NCBI GenBank assembly: GCA_002371825.1
Contig: DFHF01000049.1
Coordinates: forward strand, 1-9,819
Length of the DNA: 9,819 nucleotides
Direction: 5' to 3'
Origin: Ruminococcus flavefaciens
GTDB lineage: Bacteria; Bacillota; Clostridia; Oscillospirales; Ruminococcaceae
A model generated the notes under the pieces. That model did no database searches. It was given only the letters and a program-made list of their open reading frames with translations, and had not been told where the DNA came from. Position 1 is the stretch's first letter. Every line of letters begins with the position of its first letter. Shown here piece after piece: positions 6,845-9,819 of this stretch. The translations under genes were made by a program, and so were the position numbers.

Positions 6845-7465
6845 TTACTTCTGTCTGGAATTGTAATCAATATAGGCCTTAACGATAAGCTCTGCACAGA
6901 GCTCATCTCCAAGCTCAGAGCTGTTCAGGCAGAGGGAATAGCCCTCCTTGTCCTGCCACAGTCTTCCGGTATTGACATTATAGAATGTCTCACGGCGCTT
7001 ATCAGCCTTTTTCATTATGGATTCCGCCTTATTTTCCGGAATACCATATTCCTGTATCGCACGCTTTACCCTATCCTCGGGGTTAGCGTATATATAAACA
7101 CTGAAACAGCCTTTTTCCTCAAGTATATAGCTTCCGCAGCGTCCGACGAGAATAAAACTGTCTTCCTTCTCGGCGATCTCATTTATTATCCTGCTCTCCA
7201 TGAGAAAGACCTTATCGGAAAGGGGCAGACTGTCCTCCATGGATCTTGCCGGATTTGCCGAAAGGAGCAGTGAATACAGGAAACTCGTAGGAACATTTTC
7301 CTCTGCGGATTCAAGATATTCGGGAGAGATACCGCATCTTTCTGCGGTCATTTCAAGTATCTGTCTGTTGTAGTAGCTGAGTCCGAGCTTTTCTGCAGTT
7401 AATTTTCCGATCACGCTTCCTCCGCTTCCGAACTGGCGCTCAATAGTGATTATTTTCTTTTTCAA
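6845..7465 (-). CDS. Cytidylate-kinase-like family protein, TTG start
   Basis: A 206-residue nucleotide-binding protein of the cytidylate-kinase-like family (Cytidylate_kin2), related to but distinct from the housekeeping CMP kinase; its substrate is not known. ITIERQFGSGGSVIGKL (6-22) holds a variant P-loop in which Lys21 is followed by Leu rather than Ser/Thr. YYNRQIL follows at 31-37. FILVGRCGSYIL (104-115) and VYIYANPEDRVKRAI (123-137) form the core strand and helix. KKADKRRETFYN (152-163) is the arginine-rich lid. The start is taken as TTG at 7465 because GGGAGG lies 8 nt before it and the kinase core begins at once. The in-frame ATG at 7492 has no ribosome site and would add nine poorly matching residues, with the ribosome site inside the coding region. 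It has its own promoter. Confidence 0.87.
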   Translation of the reverse strand: MKKKIITIERQFGSGGSVIGKLTAEKLGLSYYNRQILEMTAERCGISPEYLESAEENVPTSFLYSLLLSANPARSMEDSLPLSDKVFLMESRIINEIAEKEDSFILVGRCGSYILEEKGCFSVYIYANPEDRVKRAIQEYGIPENKAESIMKKADKRRETFYNVNTGRLWQDKEGYSLCLNSSELGDELCAELIVKAYIDYNSRQK

Positions 7466-7473
7466 CGTAGTAA

Positions 7474-7479
7474 CCTCCC
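7474..7479 (-). promoter_or_regulatory. Ribosome binding site that fixes a TTG start
   Basis: GGGAGG on the minus strand, 8 nt upstream of TTG at 7465. It lies downstream of the alternative ATG at 7492, so it can serve only the TTG. Confidence 0.8.
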
Positions 7480-7526
7480 AATTAAGATTCATTTTAATAA
7501 ACTTTTCAATCTTCTTTTATAATAGT

Positions 7527-7554
7527 ATTATACCACGTTTTGCACATATTTCAA
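7527..7554 (-). promoter_or_regulatory. Promoter of the cytidylate-kinase-like gene
   Basis: On the minus strand, -35 TTGAAA (7554-7549), a 16-bp spacer ending TGG, and -10 TATAAT (7532-7527), an extended -10 promoter. The predicted start near 7520 gives a leader of about 55 nt. Confidence 0.72.
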
Positions 7555-7907
7555 GCGATTTATTGCTCAAAATCGTCATTTTCACAAAATTCTATATTTT
7601 CAACAATTCGATATTGAATAGGTTGTGCAATTCCCACAACTCAATTTTATGCATTTTATACAGATTCCTTCCTCTGATTTCAGCAGGAGCACCATTGAAC
7701 TCAAGGGGCAGGTGCTATATAGTTACATTCGTTAAAGGAATAACGATCTCTGTCTGCACCATGTCTTAATGCTCCGGGAGGTGCCTGCCGGACTTCCTTA
7801 TCCTCTCCTCAAAACAGCCGGTATTGCGTCTGCTCCGCACTTCTCTCCTATAAGTTGCACAAGACTAACTGTCATGCCGCTGGCGTAATACTGGTATGCC
7901 GAATCCG
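7555..7907. other. Intergenic stretch without a supported gene
   Basis: This part of the divergent gap has no supported gene or RNA. It contains three short inverted repeats: GTTGTG/CACAAC (7622-7640), AGCACC/GGTGCT (7688-7716) and TCCGG/CCGGA around 7772-7791. On the minus strand a frame from an ATG at 7762 to a stop at 7592 is broken by one TAG at 7717-7715; it could be a remnant of a small gene, but I do not recognise it. The base composition changes from very AT-rich (7500-7680) to more balanced (7681-7907). Confidence 0.5.
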
Positions 7908-7926
7908 TAAGGGATTTTATCCCTTA
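7908..7926. repeat. Perfect 8-bp palindrome just upstream of the PEP carboxykinase promoter
   Basis: TAAGGGAT and ATCCCTTA are exact inverted repeats separated by TTT. The right arm ends 6 bp before the -35 box, a position suitable for an operator or activator site. It could also be a small terminator-like stem, but no gene on the plus strand precedes it. It does not match the catabolite-repression (cre) consensus. Confidence 0.5.
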
Positions 7927-7932
7927 TTGCTA

Positions 7933-7961
7933 TTGACACATTGACAGAAATAATATATAAT
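7933..7961 (+). promoter_or_regulatory. Fully consensus promoter of the PEP carboxykinase gene
   Basis: TTGACA (7933-7938), a 17-bp spacer and TATAAT (7956-7961) match the housekeeping consensus at all twelve positions. A second TTGACA lies inside the spacer at 7941-7946 but is too close to the -10 to act with it. Transcription would start near 7968, giving a leader of about 95 nt. Such a promoter predicts strong expression, in line with the heavily biased codon use of the gene. Confidence 0.9.
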
Positions 7962-7968
7962 AGTATTC

Positions 7969-8059
7969 GAGGTACAATTGATTTTTTCAGTTGTATGCGG
8001 TATATCATCGGTTTCTCCGGATGATATATTCTTATCGATTATTTATTAGGAGGTACAAT
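7969..8059 (+). repeat. 10-bp direct repeat GAGGTACAAT at both ends of the leader
   Basis: GAGGTACAAT occurs at 7969-7978, at the predicted start of the transcript, and again at 8050-8059, where it includes the 3' part of the ribosome site AGGAGG (8048-8053) of the PEP carboxykinase gene. The first copy is not followed by a usable start codon. Confidence 0.6.
8001..8028 (+). promoter_or_regulatory. Hairpin in the PEP carboxykinase leader
   Basis: TATATCATC (8001-8009) pairs exactly with GATGATATA (8020-8028), and two G-C pairs can extend the stem inward past a bulged G. It lies 19 nt before the ribosome site and has no T-run after it, so it is more likely an mRNA-stabilising or regulatory stem than a terminator. 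Confidence 0.5.
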
Positions 8060-8062
8060 ACA

Positions 8063-9819
8063 ATGTCACTTACAAAGAACCCCAACGTATTAAAGTGGGT
8101 CGATGAAATGGTCGCTCTCTGCAAGCCTGATAAGGTTGTTTGGATCGACGGCTCAAAGGAGCAGATCGACGCTCTTATCGAAGAGGTAACTTCTCTCCCC
8201 GACGATAGCTGGGACAAAATGTACAAGCTCAACCAGGAAAAGTATCCTAACTGCCTCTACCACAGAACTCGTGCTAACGACGTTGCTCGTGTTGAGGACA
8301 GAACTTTTATCTGCTCTAAGGAAAAGAAGGGCGCTGGTCCTACAAACAACTGGATGGCTCCCGATGAGATGAAGGCTCTCCTCACTCCTATGTACGACGG
8401 CGTTATGAAGGGCAGAACAATGTATGTTATCCCTTACTCCATGGGACCCATCGGTTCTCCCCTCGCTAAGGTAGGCGTTGAGGTAACTGACTCTATCTAC
8501 GTTGTTCTCAATATGAACATCATGACAAGAATGGGCAAGCAGGCCTTCGAGAACCTCGGTGATACTTCCGACGATTTCGTAAGAGGTCTCCACTCCAAGG
8601 CTGACGTTGATCCTGAAAAGAGATACATTGTTCAGTTCCCTGAGGAGAATACAATCTGGTCCATCAACTCTGCTTACGGCGGAAACGTTCTCCTCGGCAA
8701 GAAGTGCTTCGCTCTCCGTATCGCTTCATTCCAGGGTAAGAACGAGGCATGGATGGCTGAGCATATGCTCATCCTCGGCGTTAAAAAGCCCAACGGCGAT
8801 GTTAAGTACATCACTGCTGCATTCCCATCTGCCTGCGGTAAGACAAACCTGGCTATGCTCATTCCTCCGGAGGGATATAAGAAGGACGGCTATGAGGTAT
8901 TCACAGTCGGCGACGATATCGCTTGGATGAAGCCCGGCAAGGACGGCAGACTCTACGCTATCAACCCTGAGAACGGTTTCTTCGGTGTTGCTCCCGGTAC
9001 AAACGAGAAGTCTAACTACAACGCTCTCGCTTGCACAAAGAACGGCGCTATCTTCACAAACGTTGCTCTTGATAACTCCGATAATACTCCTTGGTGGGAG
9101 AAGCTCACAAAGAATCCTCCTAAGGACGCTACAGAGTGGAAGGGCGAGAAGGTTGACGGTGAGGCTTATACTGCTGCAGGCAACAAGCTTGCTCACCCCA
9201 ACTCAAGATTTACTGCTCCCGCTCAGAACTGCCCCTGCATCTCACCTGAGTTCAACAATCCTGAGGGCGTTCCGATCTCCGCTATCATCTTCGGCGGAAG
9301 AAGAGCTACAACTGCTCCCCTCGTATATCAGTCATTCGACTGGACTCACGGTACATACATCGGCTCTGCTGTTTCTTCTGAGACAACTGCTGCTGCTACA
9401 GGCGCAGTAGGCGTTCTCCGTCACGATCCTATGGCTATGAAGCCCTTCATCGGCTACAATGTTGGTGACTACTGGGCTCACTGGCTCGAAATGGGCGCAA
9501 GACTCGGCAGCAAGGCTCCTAAGATCTTCAACGTTAACTGGTTCAGAACAGACGATGAGGGTAACTTCCTCTGGCCTGGTTTCGGCGACAACATGAGAGT
9601 CCTCGACTGGATCATCAAGAGAGTTGAAGGCGAAGTTGACGCTGTTGAGACTCCTATCGGATTCCTCCCCAAGGCTGAGGATATCAACCTTAAGGGCATC
9701 GAGGATGAGGTTTCTCCCTCTGCTCTCCAGAAGCTCCTCACTGTTGATAAGGAAGAGTGGAAGAAGGAGATCGCTGAGATGAGAAGATACTACGACGAGG
9801 ACATCAAGGCTAAGGGCGG
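8063..9819 (+). CDS. pckG: Phosphoenolpyruvate carboxykinase (GTP), C-terminus beyond the right edge
   Basis: A cytoplasmic enzyme that interconverts oxaloacetate + GTP and PEP + CO2 + GDP. In succinate-forming rumen-type bacteria it usually runs toward oxaloacetate, fixing CO2 and conserving energy as GTP. There are 585 complete codons and no stop; family members are about 600 residues, so only a short tail is missing. Key sites are visible: VARVE with Arg76; NSAYGGN with Tyr205 and GKKC with Lys213 (metal and substrate); AEHMLILG with His234; the kinase-1 loop FPSACGKTN (254-262) with Cys258 and Lys260; GDDIAWM (283-289) with the metal-binding aspartate; GGRR (411-414); and WPGFGDN (504-510) in the guanine-binding region. 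These motifs identify the GTP rather than the ATP type. The ATG at 8063 follows AGGAGG by 9 nt. Codon use is strongly biased (CTC, AAG, GAC, GCT), as in highly expressed genes. It is divergent from all other genes here. Confidence 0.97.
   Translation, partial: MSLTKNPNVLKWVDEMVALCKPDKVVWIDGSKEQIDALIEEVTSLPDDSWDKMYKLNQEKYPNCLYHRTRANDVARVEDRTFICSKEKKGAGPTNNWMAPDEMKALLTPMYDGVMKGRTMYVIPYSMGPIGSPLAKVGVEVTDSIYVVLNMNIMTRMGKQAFENLGDTSDDFVRGLHSKADVDPEKRYIVQFPEENTIWSINSAYGGNVLLGKKCFALRIASFQGKNEAWMAEHMLILGVKKPNGDVKYITAAFPSACGKTNLAMLIPPEGYKKDGYEVFTVGDDIAWMKPGKDGRLYAINPENGFFGVAPGTNEKSNYNALACTKNGAIFTNVALDNSDNTPWWEKLTKNPPKDATEWKGEKVDGEAYTAAGNKLAHPNSRFTAPAQNCPCISPEFNNPEGVPISAIIFGGRRATTAPLVYQSFDWTHGTYIGSAVSSETTAAATGAVGVLRHDPMAMKPFIGYNVGDYWAHWLEMGARLGSKAPKIFNVNWFRTDDEGNFLWPGFGDNMRVLDWIIKRVEGEVDAVETPIGFLPKAEDINLKGIEDEVSPSALQKLLTVDKEEWKKEIAEMRRYYDEDIKAKG

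Noticed and set aside
7446..7769. Plus-strand frame of 107 codons in the divergent gap
   Set aside because: It overlaps the start and promoter of the cytidylate-kinase-like gene on the other strand, has no ribosome site and a composition typical of translated AT-rich spacer.
8153..9196. Long minus-strand frames opposite the PEP carboxykinase gene
   Set aside because: They are shadows caused by the biased codon use of a highly expressed gene. The sense frame has complete catalytic motifs.

Overview
The window looks like a chromosome segment of a cellulosome-forming Ruminococcus, most like R. flavefaciens. The main reason is a small secreted protein with one cohesin and a C-terminal dockerin (the layout of the adaptor scaffoldin ScaC). 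It is followed on the same strand by the start of a second secreted protein with a Thr/Pro linker leading into a cohesin-like module. This matches the scaC-scaA order known from the R. flavefaciens sca cluster. Strong AGGAGG-type ribosome sites, Gram-positive promoter sequences and a GTP-type PEP carboxykinase fit an anaerobic Clostridia-class, succinate-forming fibre degrader. The species assignment is inference.

Layout. Minus strand, 1-2456: ScaA-like scaffoldin (N-terminal 323 residues, runs off the left edge), ScaC, and an untranslated stretch of about 500 bp. That stretch holds a good promoter, from which ScaC would have a leader of about 335 nt. Minus strand, 2457-5508: a CapA/PgsA-family lipoprotein with its own promoter, then a GtrA-family membrane protein translationally coupled to the tRNA-dihydrouridine synthase DusB, also with its own promoter. 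Minus strand, 5632-7465: a cytidylate-kinase-like protein that starts at TTG, a strong hairpin, then an overlapping pair of a DUF421 (YetF-like) membrane protein and a DUF4363 protein. From 7466 to 8062 there is a divergent intergenic region with no supported gene. It contains a fully consensus promoter preceded by a perfect palindrome. Plus strand, 8063 to the right edge: GTP-dependent PEP carboxykinase, nearly complete.

How the genes fit together. ScaC and ScaA belong to the extracellular cellulosome, where ScaC's dockerin would plug into a ScaA cohesin and its own cohesin would recruit other enzymes. PEP carboxykinase in such bacteria links glycolytic PEP to oxaloacetate and succinate while making GTP, so fibre capture and fermentation are both represented. 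The CapA lipoprotein, GtrA, DUF421 and DUF4363 proteins are envelope-associated, and DusB modifies tRNA. No mobile element, CRISPR array, rRNA or tRNA gene was seen. Nothing here looks like an entirely new system. The least explained parts are the long structured scaC leader, the cysteine-rich N-terminal module of the ScaA-like protein, and the control region of the PEP carboxykinase gene.
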